A stretch of DNA of 64,000 nucleotides from Artemisia argyi (GCA_030686995.1 CM060704.1:118150042-118214041), one strand, 5' to 3'; shown: positions 41,237-54,896, counted from the first letter of the stretch. Program-made: numbers and translations. The notes: generated from the letters alone by a model not told the origin.

Positions 41237-42461
41237 TGTTAATACAAATAATGTCAAAAACATCATTTGCATTATTCGGTCTCTACTAGTTTTGATAATC
41301 ACAAAATATAAATACACGTTACGCAAAACTATGACTAATAAGTTTTTGATCGAGAAAACTCGTTTTCGACTTCAACATCACTTAAGGTATGTATAAACAC
41401 CTACAAACTTGTGTATGTGATCAACGGATTTATTTTCCATCAAAACATTACATTTTCATGTCACAAAACATTTTTACAAAAGTATTTTTGTATAATTTAA
41501 AGAAATGTTTTATTAAGAAAATGTTTTCAAATTTCAAATGCATAACAACCATTTTTTCCGCTCAAAACCGACAAGAAATGTTCACCAGATAAGTTTTCAC
41601 CACGTCATGACAAAAAGAGGAGCGTCTGTCGGAATGTTCCTTTAAAGTGGTCGGCGGTCCCATACCGATAAAGGACCATCGCATATTTAAGGGACCGTCC
41701 GTCTCTATCCTGGCGTCTATAAATATAGAACTGTCTCTTTCAGAAATCTTACCTCTTATGCACTAAAACTTTCTGTATTCCCAAATTCATTCCAAATCAT
41801 CTTCTTTGATCACATTATCGGGTTCTAAGTTGTTTCCAAGTTATCACACTCATCATTCCTCTAAAGTGCAAGAGAAGAACACTCATTGTAGTCAAGAAAT
41901 GAAGTGTTGAAGAAAAGTCTTCCTTATCTCATACGTTGTTGCGGATCTCTTTTAAATCACCATCCTTATTCATTGATTCTTGTAAGTAATTGGACTTGAG
42001 TGCAAGTCTTGTATTGTGTGTTGTATTGTATCGTGCCATCGTGTTGGTACGAGGTGTGAAGCCACATGGGCTTTGATAGATTGGTTCTAGCTAGGATTAG
42101 GACTCGACATTCCGCTTAGTGTCGTTAAACTTGGTGTAAGCTTGTGTAAGGTTTGTTCCGCCATAAGGGAGTGTGTTGATATAGTGCTTCTGAAACTCTC
42201 GAGTGTGAGACTCGAGGAGTGGAGTAGGGGCGAAGAGAGAGCTTTGTGGCCGAACCACTATAAATCTCCGTGTCCCGGTTTGATTGTTTTTTCCTTATCT
42301 TTACTTACTTACTTACTTATTATTGCTTCTATTTATTGTTGAGTTGATTTCACATAAAGATCGAATCGAATCATTTTCATAAACATAACTTGTAAAAGTA
42401 AATTTTCTAGAACATAAATAAAAACGGTGAAACTATTCAACCCCCCCTTCTAGTTTCTACA
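41237..42461 (+). repeat. Copia 5' LTR
   Basis: 1225 bp, TGTTAATACAAATAATG to CTTCTAGTTTCTACA. Paired motifs (GGCGGTCCC, GGGACCGTCC) at about 41650-41702 precede TATAAATA at 41718-41725. A C7 run lies near the 3' end. Confidence 0.9.
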
Positions 42462-42552
42462 TCGAGAAATTTCCTAACACAACTTTTAACACAACTATTC
42501 AACCCCCCCCCCCCCCTTTTAGTTTCCGCAATTGTGTTAGGAAATTTCTCAG
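42462..42552. repeat. Inverted repeat replacing the primer-site region
   Basis: GAGAAATTTCCTAACACAA (42463-42481) and TTGTGTTAGGAAATTTCTC (about 42532-42550) are exact reverse complements. The 50-bp spacer repeats the LTR end (ACTATTCAAC, a long C-run, TTTTAGTTTCCGCA). No Met-tRNA-type site is present. This looks like an aberrant insertion or repair product at the LTR/internal boundary. Confidence 0.75.
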
Positions 42553-42577
42553 GGCTTTACACCCAAAATGAAGAGCA

Positions 42578-45500
42578 AAGGTCACGGAGATTGAAGAATC
42601 CAAAGATTTAGCATTTTTATCATTAGATGAGCTCATTGGTAACTTAAAGGTCCATGAGTTAATCATCAAAAATGATTTCGAGATTGTCAAAAGCAAGGTG
42701 AAAGGAAGATCACTTGCTTTGAAAGCTAAAAAGGAGCTAAGTGATGATGAGGATTCAAGCTCGGAAAGTGAAGACGAAGAGTATGCTATGGCGGTTAGAG
42801 ATTTCAAGAAATTCTTTAAGCGAAGAGGAAGATTCGTCAGACAACCACAAGATGAAAAGAAAGCACCTTAGAAAGTTCATGAAGATAGATATAGTAAGGT
42901 TGACAGAAGATGTTTTGGATGCGGTGATACAAGACACTTAGTTGGAGATTGTCCACACCAAGCAAAAGACAAAAACCAAACGGCATATGTAAGCGGTGCT
43001 TGGAGTGATAGCGATGACGATGGAAAGAATGAATCTTGTCTCATGGCCGGATCTTCAAAAGAGATATGCTTTGGGATTGACTTGGAGCCCGACAAATGGG
43101 TTAAAGATAGTGGATACACCAACCACACGACCGGTAATCGCAAGGTATTCTCATCTTATCATGCACATAGTGGACGTAATGTTACGTTTGGTGGTAAACT
43201 CAAGGGTAATATCATCGACAAAGGTACAATCACTTATAACCCTCTTACTATAACTAATGTGGAACATGTAGACAACCTAGGTTTTAATCTACTTAGTATT
43301 AGTCTAATATGTGATAAGGAGTGCAAGGTAATCTTTTCCAACGACGCTTGTGAGATCATAAAGGACGGAAAAGTAATTGCCAAAGGAATTAGAAAAAGTG
43401 ACTTATACATCATGAAAATAAGTAACAAACCTAGTGATAATGTATGCTTAGCTACGATGAACGATAATTCTACACTATGGCATTGAAGACTAGGACACGC
43501 CAATATGCGTTTATTACAATCATTAGCTTCTAAGGATTTAGTTAGAAATCTTCCTAAACTTAGGTTCAACCAACATTTTTGTGATGCTTGCAAGGTTGGA
43601 AAACAAGCTCATTCTAGTCATAAGCCTAAGAATATTATCTCAACGCCTAGATGTCTAGAGCTTCTTCACATGGATCTCTTCGGTCCTTCCGCCATACAGA
43701 GTTATGGAGGAAATCTCTAAACCCTAGTGATCGTAGACGATTACTCCAGATACACTTGGATTAGGTTTCTTAAAAACAAGACTGAAACTTTCGAACAATT
43801 CATAAAATTTAGCAAGAAAATTCAAAATCAACTAGGATGCAACATAGTTTCCATTAGGACTGACCATGGTAGAAAATTTGATAACGAAGTTCAATTCGGA
43901 GTTTATTGTGATGCTAATGGTATTACTCACAATTTCTCGGCTCCACGAACTCCACAATCAAATGGGGTAGTTGAAAAAAAAAATAGAACCCTACAAGAAA
44001 TGAGTAGAACAATGCTCAACGAGCAATCTATTCTTAAGAAGTTTTGGTGTAACACCGTAGATACATCCACGTATATCCTTAATAGAATTCTCATTAGACC
44101 TATCTTAGGAAAAACCCCATATGAAATCTTGAGAGGTAGGAAACCTACTCTAGATTACTTTAGAGTATTTGGTAGTAAATGCTATAATTTTAAACACCAA
44201 ATATTATCTCACCACCAAATATTATCTCACCAAGTTCGACCCAAAGTCCTACGAAGGTGTATTTCTAGGATATTCTCAAACTAGTAAAGCCTACATTGTT
44301 CTTAACAAGGAAACAATGGTCATCGAAGAATCCCTCAATGTGACTTTCTATGAGAGTCCCCCTCCACCTAAAACATCACCTTTGGTAGATGATGATTTAG
44401 ATGAAGAAAATTCCATAGTTGAAAATATGAAAAACCTAGACATATCTCAAGAAAAAGAAACCATCGAAATAGATCAAACCACCAACATTAAGGAATCTAA
44501 CAACCATCCCTTAGAGAACATCATAGGAAGCCTAAACCAAAGAACCCTTAGATTACTATCTCAAGACAAAAGAAATCTATTTTGTTTTGTCTCAATCATA
44601 GAACCTAAAAACGTTAATGAAGCATTGAAGGATGAAAGTTGGATCATCGCAATGCAAGAAGAATTAAACCAATTTAAGTCTAATGATGTTTGAACGTTAG
44701 TACCAAGACCTAAGAATGTCACTATAATAGGAACCAAGTGGGTGTTTAGAAACAAACTTGATGAACATGGTATTTTATCTAGGAACAAAGCTAGGTTAGT
44801 CGCAAAAGGCTATAATCAACAAGAGGATATTGATTATGATATTACTTGCCTACGCTTGTGCATCAGACTTTAAGTTGTTCCAAATGGATGTGAAAAGTGC
44901 ATTCCTAAACGGTCTCATCAGTGAGGAGGTATATGTAGCACAACCTCCAGGATTCATTAACTTTGAGTACCCCGAGCATGTTTATAAACTTAAGAAAGTT
45001 TTATATGGTCTCAAACAAGCCCCTAAGGCTTGGTATGATAGGTTAAAATCTTTTCTTCTTAAGCATGAATACTCAATGGGAATGGTAGATAACACTCTTT
45101 TCACTAAGAAGAAATACTCAAACATCATAATCGTCCAAATATATGTCGATGACATTATATCCGGTTCAACTTGCCAAGACATGTGTGATGAATTTTCAAA
45201 AATTATGCATGACGAGTTTGAAATGAGCATGATGGTCAAGCTTAACTTCTTCCTTGGACTCAAAATAAAACAATTAGACGATGGAATATTCTTTAATCAA
45301 TCTAATTATATTAAGGAAATGCTTAAGAAATTTGGATTAGAAGATGCTAAGCCTGTGAAAACCCCAATGGCTAGGGACAAAAAGCTCACCAAGGATGAAG
45401 AGGGTGAATCCGTAGATAGTACTAAGTATAGAGGTATGATAGGAAGTTTATTGTACCTAATGGCAAGTAGGCCCGATATCATATTTAGTGTCTACCTTTG

Positions 45501-46092
45501 TGCTCGTTTCCAAGAAGATCCCAAAACTTCTCATTTAGAAGCAGTTAAGTGTATCTTCCGATACATTAAAGGCACTATGCACTTAGGATTATGGTATCCT
45601 AAGGGGACCGGCATAGAAACTATAGTTTATGTTGACTTTGATCATGCAGGAGATTATGTGGATCGAAAAAGTACTAGTGGCATTTGTACCTTCATGGGTT
45701 GTTGCTTAACTTCTTGGTTCTCCAAGAAACAAACGGCACTAGCTATCTCCACAACCGAAGCCGAATATGTAAGCGCCGGAAAGGCATGTCAACAAGTACT
45801 ATGGTTGAAACAAGCTCTCGTAGACTATGACATTTCACTTGAAGATATTCCAATCATGTGTGATAATAAAGGAGCAATTGATTTAAGTAAAAACCCTGTG
45901 CAACACTCTCGTACCAAACACATAGAAATTCGTCACCATTTTCTTAGGGATAACGTACAAAAGGGTAACATATCAATTGAGAAGGTTCCATCGGAGGAAA
46001 ACATAGCTGACATTCTAACTAAACCCCTTAAGCGTGAACCATTCTTTTATCTTCGCTTAGGATTAGGAATGATGGAACACATATCTTCTTAG
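42578..46092 (+). pseudogene. Copia gag(3' part)-pol, degenerate
   Basis: It starts in the C-terminal half of gag (CCHC knuckle CFGCGDTRHLVGDC near 42913-42954). Protease-like sequence follows (VKDSGYTNHTTGN, active-site region altered), then integrase (RLGHANMRLL ... CDACKVGKQ zinc part; LLHMDLFGPS, RTDHGRKF and NGVVEKKNR with D, D, E), reverse transcriptase (KWVFRNKLDEHG, IYVDDIISG) and RNase H (VDRKSTSG, TTEAEYVS, TKHIEIRHHFLRDN). Stops lie at about 42869, 43484 (TGA), 43718 (TAA) and 44691 (TGA). A one-base shift near 44185 and an 18-bp in-frame tandem duplication (44196-44231) occur in the integrase C-terminus. A deletion near 44838 removes part of the reverse transcriptase. Confidence 0.92.
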
Positions 46093-47923
46093 ATTTTATA
46101 ATAAGTTCATTTCTTCTAATCTGAGTCTAGGATTCTTTTGCGCACAAATAATTAATATTAGGGAAACAACTCTTTCTTTTTCTAACAACCATTATTGCAT
46201 GATAATAATCAAACTTAATTTTGTGCATGAAAACCCCAATTCATATGTTTAAAATCTTCTCACGAATAGGAAAATCACTTTTTTTTTGCATTTTTAATAC
46301 AATTCAAAAACGTTTTTTTCCATGCATGCACGATGCACTCAAATCCTTTATCGGATCATGTAACTAATATGTTATCCGACATGGAAAGATGAGCAAGATT
46401 GAACTTAGGAGACTTTAGACTCTTAGGCTTTTCTTTCTTTAGAGTCGACATAATCGCATCTCCACATATGTTTCATGGAGGCACACACTAGGAACATTTT
46501 CTGAAAACTGGCATACATACTGGTGGCGGTCCTTTATCGACCGACAGTCCCCCAAACAATGAAGGACCGTCCACCAAATTACGGGACCGTCCCTTTATTA
46601 TTGTGTCGTGACTTCTTTTCTTACTTTCATGTTCCTGCATGCTTAACCAGCCTATCTCTAGGTCTTATACACCTTCTTTATTTGCTTAAACATTATTTCA
46701 ATTAGTAAAACTAAACATGCATGCTTTACTATTCTTGCTCTCTTCCTCATCTACTTAAACCTTCACCTCCTCCATCCATTGTCATGGCATAACCTTCATT
46801 CTTCTCCATGTCATCCATAAAAATGTCATCTCCTAGAAAACCTAGAATGTCGGTTAAAACCATATGGAGGAAGAAACAAAGCCTTGGCAATTTCATGAAC
46901 AATTCAAACAACTCAAACAATCACCATGCTAACTCTAATCCCACATCACATCATGAGGCCTCATCCTCATCTTTCTCCTTCTTTGCCTCTCAACCACAAA
47001 ATGAGCCTCCATCCACTCACATAGAGTACCCAAACCTGAGTCCTCAAGATCATTCATTACCACCTTCATGTCCACCTCAAATGCCAAATGTCAACTCCCT
47101 ACACTCCATCAAAGCTCAAGAATTCTTTAATCTTATTGACTTGAGTCTCCTCAACATCATCCTATCCTAAAAACTTTACCCTCCAACAATGTCTCATCCC
47201 ATTCTTGCCCAAGTTGATGCCCATGGGGGTTATTGTGCTTGTTGCATTTACAATCACAAAAACTTTCAAAAGATGAAGAATGATCTTGACTGCATCATTT
47301 CCATTCTCTTGTCACCCGGGTTTCTACCATCTTTGCCCAAAAATTCATCTCCACCATATCCTCGCAAGTCTTAGAGAAGCATGCATGATCTCAAATAAAA
47401 CCAGACTTAGCATGGGATATCCTAGAAGATTAGACTAGGATTATGAATGTAAACTCATGTTGTAATAGTCATATGAATGACATTGTTATTTCTTAATGAA
47501 TGATCTAGTTTATGCATGAATTATTATACTTTGTTCCAGGATTCTTTCTACCGGCGGTCCCCTATCAAAGTGGCGGTCTTGAATGATTAAAGGACCGTCC
47601 ACCTATTTAAGGGACCGTCCCCAGTACATGCATTCATGTATCTTTTTCTCTTATATGCAGGATTTCTATATTTGCTTGCACATTTCTTATAACTTATTGC
47701 AGAAAAATTTCATCGATCGATTCCCGGGTGTCCTCATCTAGGGGGAGCACTAAGCAAGGGGGAGTTATCATGATGCCGTCGACTTCTTTCTCTTCTACTA
47801 TCGACAAAGCCTTTTTGATTCTACAAAAAGGGGGAGAAGAAACGAAACTCGTTTAAAAACCCATTAATGCCTAGTTTTATCTAAAATGAGTTTACATTTT
47901 ATAATCATCAAAAAAGGGGAGAT
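46093..47923 (+). other. Copia post-pol region and purine tract
   Basis: Besides the 3' ORF remains it holds two clusters of GGCGGTCC/GGACCGTCC motifs (46520-46595 and 47552-47622) like those in U3, and ends in AAAAAAGGGGAGAT (47910-47923), the polypurine tract. Confidence 0.65.
46808..47374 (+). pseudogene. Copia 3' ORF remains
   Basis: Two short frames: an Asn/Ser/Pro-rich one (46808-47170) and one with HGGYCACCIYNHKNFQKMKN followed by a Pro-rich tail (47189-47374). The Cys-containing block and tail have a counterpart on the minus strand at 49290-49480, supporting a shared 3' ORF in this Copia family. Function unknown; the two parts are separated by a stop and frame change. Confidence 0.5.
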
Positions 47924-49148
47924 TGTTAATACAAACAATGTCAAAAACTTCATTTGCATTATTCGGTCTCTACTAGTTTTGATAATCACAAAATATAAAT
48001 ACACGTTATGTAAAACTATGACTAATAAGTTTTTGATCGAGAAAACTCATTTTCGACTTCAACATTACTTAAGGTATGTATAAACACCTAACAACTTGTG
48101 CATGTGATCAAAAAGATTTATTTTTCATCAAAACATTACATTTTCATGTCATAAAACATTTTTACAAAAGTATATTTGTATAATTTAAAGAAATATTTTA
48201 TTAAGAAAATGTTTTCAAATTTCAGATGCATAACAGCCATTTTTCCCATTCAAAACCTACGAGAATTTATCACCAAATAAATTTTCACCACGTCAGGACA
48301 AAAAGAGGAGCGTCTGTCAGGACGTTCCTTTAAATTGGTCGGCGGTCCCTTACCGATAAAGGACCGTCGCATATTTAAGGGACCGTCCGTCTCTTTCATG
48401 GCGTCTATAAATACAAAACTGTTCTCTTTCAGAAACCTTACCTCTTATGCACTAAAACTTTCTGTATTTCCAAATTCATTCCAAATCATCTTCTTTGATC
48501 ACATTATCGGGTTTTAAGTTGTTTACAAGTGATCACACTCATTATTCCTCTAAAGTGCAAGAGAAGAACACTCGTTATAGTCAAGAAACGAAGTGTTGAA
48601 GAAAAGTCTTCCTCATCTCATACCGTTGTTGCGGATCTCTTCTAAATCACCATCCTTATTCATTGATTCTTGTATGTAATTGGACTTGAGTGCAAGTCTT
48701 GTATTGTGTGTTGTATTGTATCATGCCATCGTGTTGGTACGAGGTGTGAAGCCACATGGGCTTTGATAGATTGGTTCTAGCTAGGATTAGGACTCGACAT
48801 TCTATTTAGTGTCGTTAAACTTGGTGTAAGCTTGTGTAAGGTTTGTTCCGCCATAAGGGAGCGTGTTGATATAGTGTTTGTGAAACTCTCAAGTGTGAGA
48901 GTCGAGGAGTGGAGTAGGGGTGAAGAGAGAGCTTCGTGGCCGAACCACCATAAATCTCTGTGTCCCGGTTTGATCGTTTCTTTCCTTATCTTTACTTACT
49001 TATTATTGCTTTTATTTATTGTTGAGTTGATTTCACATAAAGATCGAATCGAATCATTTTCATAAACATAACTTGTAAAAGTAAATTTTCTAAAACGTAA
49101 ATAAAAACGGTGAAAATATTCAACCCCCCCCCCCTTCTAGTTTCTACA
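47924..49148 (+). repeat. Copia 3' LTR
   Basis: 1225 bp, same length as the 5' LTR with scattered substitutions. Motif pair at about 48340-48390 and TATAAATA at 48406-48413. Confidence 0.9.
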
Positions 49149-49483
49149 CATTGATAAAAGCATAGATAATAAACATTACACAAAGATTCATACATCACAT
49201 AATCAACCTACAAGCTATTACTAGAATAACCTAACTTCCTAAAATATGTTTGGCCCAAAAGATACTCATTTGATTATTTTTAACTAAGCATGTAGAGATG
49301 TCTAGTTTGAAGGTGGAGAATAAGATGGTGGAGAAGATGGTGAAGTAGAAGGTGGCATGATTGCAAGAGGAGTTGGTTGCACATTGGGTTGAGAAAGAAG
49401 GTACTAAATGTGGCCAAACATGTAGTGGAGTTCATCTCTTAGGGAATAAATGAGGTTGAAGTTTTGAAAACAACATGCACAAC
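49149..49483 (-). mobile_element. Continuation of the minus-strand Copia remnant
   Basis: The reverse complement encodes a short block with CACC and LRDELHYMFGH followed by a Pro/Ser-rich tail (MPPSTSPSSPPSYSPPSN), matching the 3' ORF end of this Copia family. ACAAC at 49479-49483 would be the TSD of the Tekay insertion, but its other copy is outside the window. Confidence 0.6.
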
Positions 49484-52400
49484 TGTAACACCCCCATTTT
49501 CACAGATCGCAACGGATTTAGTGTTTGGGGTATTACATCATGGAAACAAAGACAAGATAATAGAAAACGACTTGAAAAGAGACATTTTTGAAAAAGGTGT
49601 TATCATTCATTTATTCATCAGAGTTTTTACAGTAAAAGATATACTTTTACCAAAAGAGAGGTCCCTTAAGATACGTTTTAAGGCAAAAACAGATGAATGA
49701 TAACTATTCTAGACGTCCTCATGTCCAGTACTTCTCCGTGCCAGGGTTCCTAAAGAGCTCAATTACGTAGGATAACATGCTTAAAGAGTCAACACAAATG
49801 TTGAGTGAGAGTCATAGGTTTAAGTAGATAGGGTGTGTGAATATAAGTTCCACAGGGTTCAGCTTAAACCCTATGTGTGGAAAAGTTTAGAGATAGCAGG
49901 TATACTAAGCTCATGAATCACACGTTAAGAGTCCAGATCATGGGGTCTGCAGACCATACCATGATGAGACAGAGAGAAAGGATAACTTACCAAAGTTAAT
50001 ACTTTAGAGGGTTCAAATATAATACTTATTGGTACCCTCCAGAGAGAGGTAGTACCAATGGGAGTTGTCAAACTCCAATAGATCTATCAATTATATTCGC
50101 GTTCACATGTGTAAAATATCACAAACGATTAGATTCATGAATTTTGTTATGTAGGGGTGGCAGATAGTTTACGCGTGCAACAACCAAAGAAAAAGACTTG
50201 TATTCGATTTAAAGCACGTATCCCCCTCACAGGGTTGTAAAGCATTTAAAAGTGAGGCTATGAAAACTCACCTGGGTCTAAGGTAAATAGGGTAGGGTTT
50301 AGACAGCTCACTCACGTATCCTGGGGTAGTGTAGGTATGTGTGTGTATATGTCAAGTCTAAGTCTAGGTTTTTAAGTAATCACTCTTATGGTTTCTAGAT
50401 ATAACATAACACCGTTCGGGCCATCATAATTCAGAAATATAACACTACTCACATGAAGCTCCCTACTATTGTATTATGTTATCAACATAATACTGTTTGG
50501 GCCATCATAATTCAGAAGTTAATACTCCTCACATGAAGTTCCCTACTATTGAGTTATGTTGTTATTAAGTTTTAGTTATAACATAACACCGTTTGGGCCA
50601 TCATAATTCAGAGGTTATGCAATAATCGTTTGAGGAGCCAGGGCACTTTAAGTCGTAAACCCAACAACCTCGTCAAAACGAAATATCCATATGATACCCC
50701 TCACATGAAGCTCCCTAGTATTGTGTTATGTTTCTAACTCAAAATAGGTTTTTATACTTTATATAAAAATAGTCCGTTTATACCCTTCAAGTTTACATAT
50801 TTTTACTTTCTACCCTAAACTTAGAAACTTATAACATTTAAGCATATAACTTTCTATGTTTTACACAATTAGTCCCTATACTTATATAGTTTAAAGAAAT
50901 GGCAGAAATGGTCCTTAAACTACACTAACTTTTAATAATTACCCTTTATACCCTTAACCTAACAATATTTGCAAAACTAGTCCTTATAAGTTTATAACTT
51001 ATTTTACTTTTCATCCTAAGGTTTTAAAATTTTTCAAAAAGGGTCCTTATACTTATAACTTCAAAGAAATGTCAAAAACAATCCCTAAACTTCATATTTT
51101 TAGAAATTTACCATATATACCCTTATGCATGAAAACTATTGCAAAACTAGTCCTAAAATCAAGTAAACTATATTTTTATGAAACAACTAAGTTTTTTAGC
51201 TTATGTAAAGCTAATATTTGTTCATCTAAGTCATCTAATTCAGATTATAGCACATAATAAGGCAATTTAGCATATAAACACATAATTATCTAAAACTAGG
51301 GTTTCAAAATGAAAACTTCTAAATGAAATTGGTCAAGGCTACTGTAAAGGTTCTAAGGCATATACTAGGTGTTCTATATCAGTACTAAGGCTACTAGGAT
51401 AAAAAATAAAGCTTACCTAGGTCGTGGGTACTCTAACGTGGGTTCTAGGGTTTTCTCGGCTAAAAACTGAACTCGACAAGGATCAAGGCTTAGCTACTTG
51501 ATTCCTATGGCTTCTAAGGGTCTTATACTATAGAAGTGTGTGAGGTAAAGAAGAGAGGGAGATTTAGAGTGAATTGGAGGGGAGGGGGTCGCTATTTATA
51601 GGGTACGAAGGAGTAGCGAGCAAGAAAAGATAGGGTGAGGTGTCGAGGGGGGGCAGGCTGACTCATGGCAGCTATGTGGTGTTGTGGAAGACCTAATGGG
51701 TGAAGAGGACGAGCTACATGGTAGCTAGAGGGCTGCTAGGCCGGTTGTGGCCATAGTGAAGCCTTGGGTCAAAGGTGGTGACAAGGCAGTGATCCACCTC
51801 CTTGCTTGATTTCTAGGGATGTGTTAGGGTTCTAGCTTAGTATAAGGGAAGTGCTAGGGTGCTTGGTTGCAAGATTTGAGGTGCTATGGTAGCTTAGTTT
51901 AGGTGTTAGGTTTAGTTTTAACCTAGTTTTGCCTAGTGAGATTTTAGGTTTTTCCTAGGGTTTAGTACCTAGATTAGGGTTCTATGAGTGTTTAGTGACT
52001 AAGATTAAGTCCTAGGAGGCTTATACTAAATGGTGGTAGCTTATGGTAATGATTTGGGAAAATTTAACCTAGTTTCGGGAAGTTATAACCTAATTAGGGT
52101 TTTGTGCTTAAGGTACTTGTACCTAGGTTTTAGGGAGTTGTACTATGATCTAGGAAGTCTAATATATCCTAAAGTTGCTAATGTAACTCATACCTAATCC
52201 TTGAACACTTTCAAGCTAGTTCAGATAAGCAATTAGGGTTTTAAAGATAACCAGAAACACATAGGTGCAATTAGGGTTTTCTGATGAGTATAGTGTACTA
52301 GAGTGATAGTTTAGGATTTTCTGATGAGTATAGTGTACTAGAGTGATAGTTTACTTAGTGAAAATATCTTTGTAACCTTGACTTGACATACCTGGATGTT

Positions 52401-52615
52401 TACATGAAGTAAACATAGTGATGCTTGGCATAGGTGGATACGTGAGCTTATCTAGATGTTTGATAGGTAATAGTGATGTTATAAAGCAAAAATTTCACTC
52501 GGGAAATAGCTATAGGCATATCTAACCTAGATATTGCTTAGTGAGGGCCTAAGTTAAGTTAGTAAGGCTTTGCTAACCTAAGGGGAGCTAGTGGGGAAGT
52601 TAGTGGGTTGCTACA
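49484..52615 (-). repeat. Tekay 3' LTR (3.1 kb)
   Basis: On the minus strand it runs from TGTAGCAACCCAC to GGGGGTGTTACA. It carries three to four copies of a roughly 90-bp unit (GGGCCATCATAATTCAG ... CTCACATGAAGCTCCCTA) at 50410-50720 and a 40-bp tandem duplication (TTTTCTGATGAGTATAGTG) at 52280-52350. Short segments such as GTCCTTATACTTATAACTT recur at 50860-51160. The purine tract (GGATGGGAGAC on the minus strand) abuts at 52616-52630. Confidence 0.88.
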
Positions 52616-52668
52616 GTCTCCCATCCTAAAAGAAAATCTCGTCCCGAGATTTAGCTAGGGTTAGTGGG

Positions 52669-54896
52669 CTAGGGTGAGAATAGATGGGGATATTTAGCAT
52701 GGATTTGATCCTCTAGTTCCCAAGTATGCTCTGGTCCTCTTTTAGAGTTCCAGCGTACCTTACCGATAGGAATCCGGTGATGTTTTAGATTTTTGACCTC
52801 TTGGTCCATGATTTCGATTGGTTCCTCTATGAAATTGAGCTTATCATCCAACTGAAGCTCTTTCATAGGAATGATGAGTGATTCATCTGATAAGCACTTT
52901 TTAAGATTAGAGACGTGAAATGTGATGTGTGTATTACTTAGTTTATCCGGCAATTCAATTCGGTATGCCACCGGACCAATTCGTTCTAAAACCTTAAATG
53001 GTCCGATGTATCTCGGATTAAGCTTTCCTTGCTTTCCGAAATGAAAGACACCTTTCCTAGGTGAAACTTTCAACATAACCTTGTCTCCGACTTGAAATTT
53101 TAATGGCTTACGTCTTATATCGGCATAACTCTTTTTGCCGATCCCTTACGGCTTGTTAGCGTTATCGGATTTGAACTATTTTCTCATTAGTCTCATGGAT
53201 TATCTCTGGTCCCGTAAGTTGAACTTCTCCAACTTCGGCCCAGCAGACAGGGGATCTGCACTTACATCCATAAAGTGCTTCATACGGTGCTTCCTTAATG
53301 CTAGCGTGATAACTATTATTATACGAGAATTTGATCAACGGTAAGTGTTTCTCCCACCCTTTTCCAAAATCTATCACACATGCTCGAAGCATATCCTCGA
53401 GTGTTTGGATAGTTCTTTCACTTTGACCATCGGTCTGAGGATGATATGCCGTACTCATGTCTATCTGAGTACCTAGGGCCTTTTGCATAGATTGCCAAAA
53501 TCTTGATGTGAAACGAGAATCACGATCCGATATGATAGATATTGGCACTCCATGTCAGGAAACTATTTCCTTGAGGTACAACCTAGCAAGGGTTTCCATA
53601 TCATCCGTTTCTCGCATAGGAATGAAGTGAGCTGATTTCATAAGGCGATCAACTATTACCCAAATAGTATCATGCCCGTTAGATGTTCTAGGAAGTTTCG
53701 TGATAAAATCCATCGTAATCCTTTCCCACTTCCAAATGGGAATTTCAGGCTGTACCAATAAGCCGGATGGCTTTTAACATTCAGCCTTCACTCTAGAACA
53801 TGTTAAACACTTTCCCACATATCTAGCAATGGATGCCTTCATGTTGGGTCACCAATAGTGTTTCTTCATTTCCTGATACATCTTATCAGAACCCGGATGG
53901 ATGGAGTACTTAGATTTGTGGGACTCATGCATTATTAAGTTCCTTAAGTTACCATAATACGGTAACCATCTCTGATTCTTAATACAACGAGTTCCATCTG
54001 AACGCACCTCAAAAGCCTTATTCATCCCTGGTAGGTTTTCCATTTTAAGATTTTCCTCTTTGAGGGATTCATCTTGGGCTTTGAGTATTCGAGAGGGTAA
54101 ATCCAAATGGAGAGTCATTAATAATGACCTAACTCTAAGTGGTTTGATTCGTTCCTTTCGGCTCAAAGCGTCTACTACTACGTTAGCTTTGCAAGGGTGG
54201 TAACGAATCTCACAATCGTAATCAGCGAGCAGTTCTATCTAACGACGTTGTCTCATGCTCAACTCTTTTTGGTTAAGAATATGTTGTAGGCTTTTATAAT
54301 CGGTGAAAACCGTACATTTTGTGCCATACAGATAATGTCTCCATATTCTAAGAGCGAACACTACTGCTTCTAATTCTAGATTGTATGTGGTGAAGTTCTC
54401 CTCATGTGGTTTGAGTTGTCGTGATGCATAAGCCATAACCTTATTTCTTTGCATCAATACCGCTCCAAGACCTCGACGTGAAGCATCACAGTAAACAACG
54501 AAATCGTCGTTTTCCTCTGGTATGCTAAGATCGGAGATTCACACAACTTTATCTGCAAAAGTTGGAAAGCTTTCTCTTGGTCTTTTTCCCAGACAAACTT
54601 CCTATTTTTCTGGGTTAACTCTGTCAAAGGTTTTGCTATCTTTGAAAATCCTTCAATAAACCTTCGATAATAACCCGCGAGTCCTAAGAATTGTCGTATT
54701 TCGGTAGGATTCATAGGATACAGCCACTTTTAACGGCTTTGATTTTAGCAGGATCGACACGAAGTCCTTATTTATCTATCATGTGTCCGAGAAATTGCAC
54801 AACACTAATCCAGAATTCGCACTTAGAGAACTTTGCATAAAGTTTCTCTGTCTTAAGTTGTTCTAGGATTATTCTCAAGTGTTTAGCGTGCTCTTC
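52669..54896 (-). pseudogene. Tekay pol 3' part: RT end, RNase H, integrase, chromodomain
   Basis: From 54896 down: the reverse transcriptase thumb ([30 protein letters not shown]), RNase H ([30 protein letters not shown]), the integrase zinc part (about 53849-54166), and the catalytic core ([48 protein letters not shown]). The C-terminus follows, with GPFKVLERIGPVAYRIELP and chromodomain RWNSKRGPEHTWELEDQI (52690-52745). Stops occur near 54240, 53848, 53771 and 53553, plus frameshifts near 53110 and 54715. Three of the four stops I could judge fit C-to-T/G-to-A change. Confidence 0.9.

Larger units (their letters stand above)
41237..49148 (+). mobile_element. Copia retrotransposon (SIRE-like), full length but defective
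   Basis: It has two 1225-bp LTRs, a degenerate pol, a 1.8-kb region after pol with 3' ORF remains, and a purine tract. Flanks CATTC (41232-41236) and CATTG (49149-49153) are a slightly diverged TSD. It lies inside the minus-strand Copia remnant of the same family. The primer site and 5' half of gag are missing, replaced by an inverted repeat at the LTR junction. The SIRE assignment rests on RNase H/3' motifs (TTEAEYVS, CDNKGAIDLSKNPVQHSR) and the long post-pol region. Confidence 0.88.
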
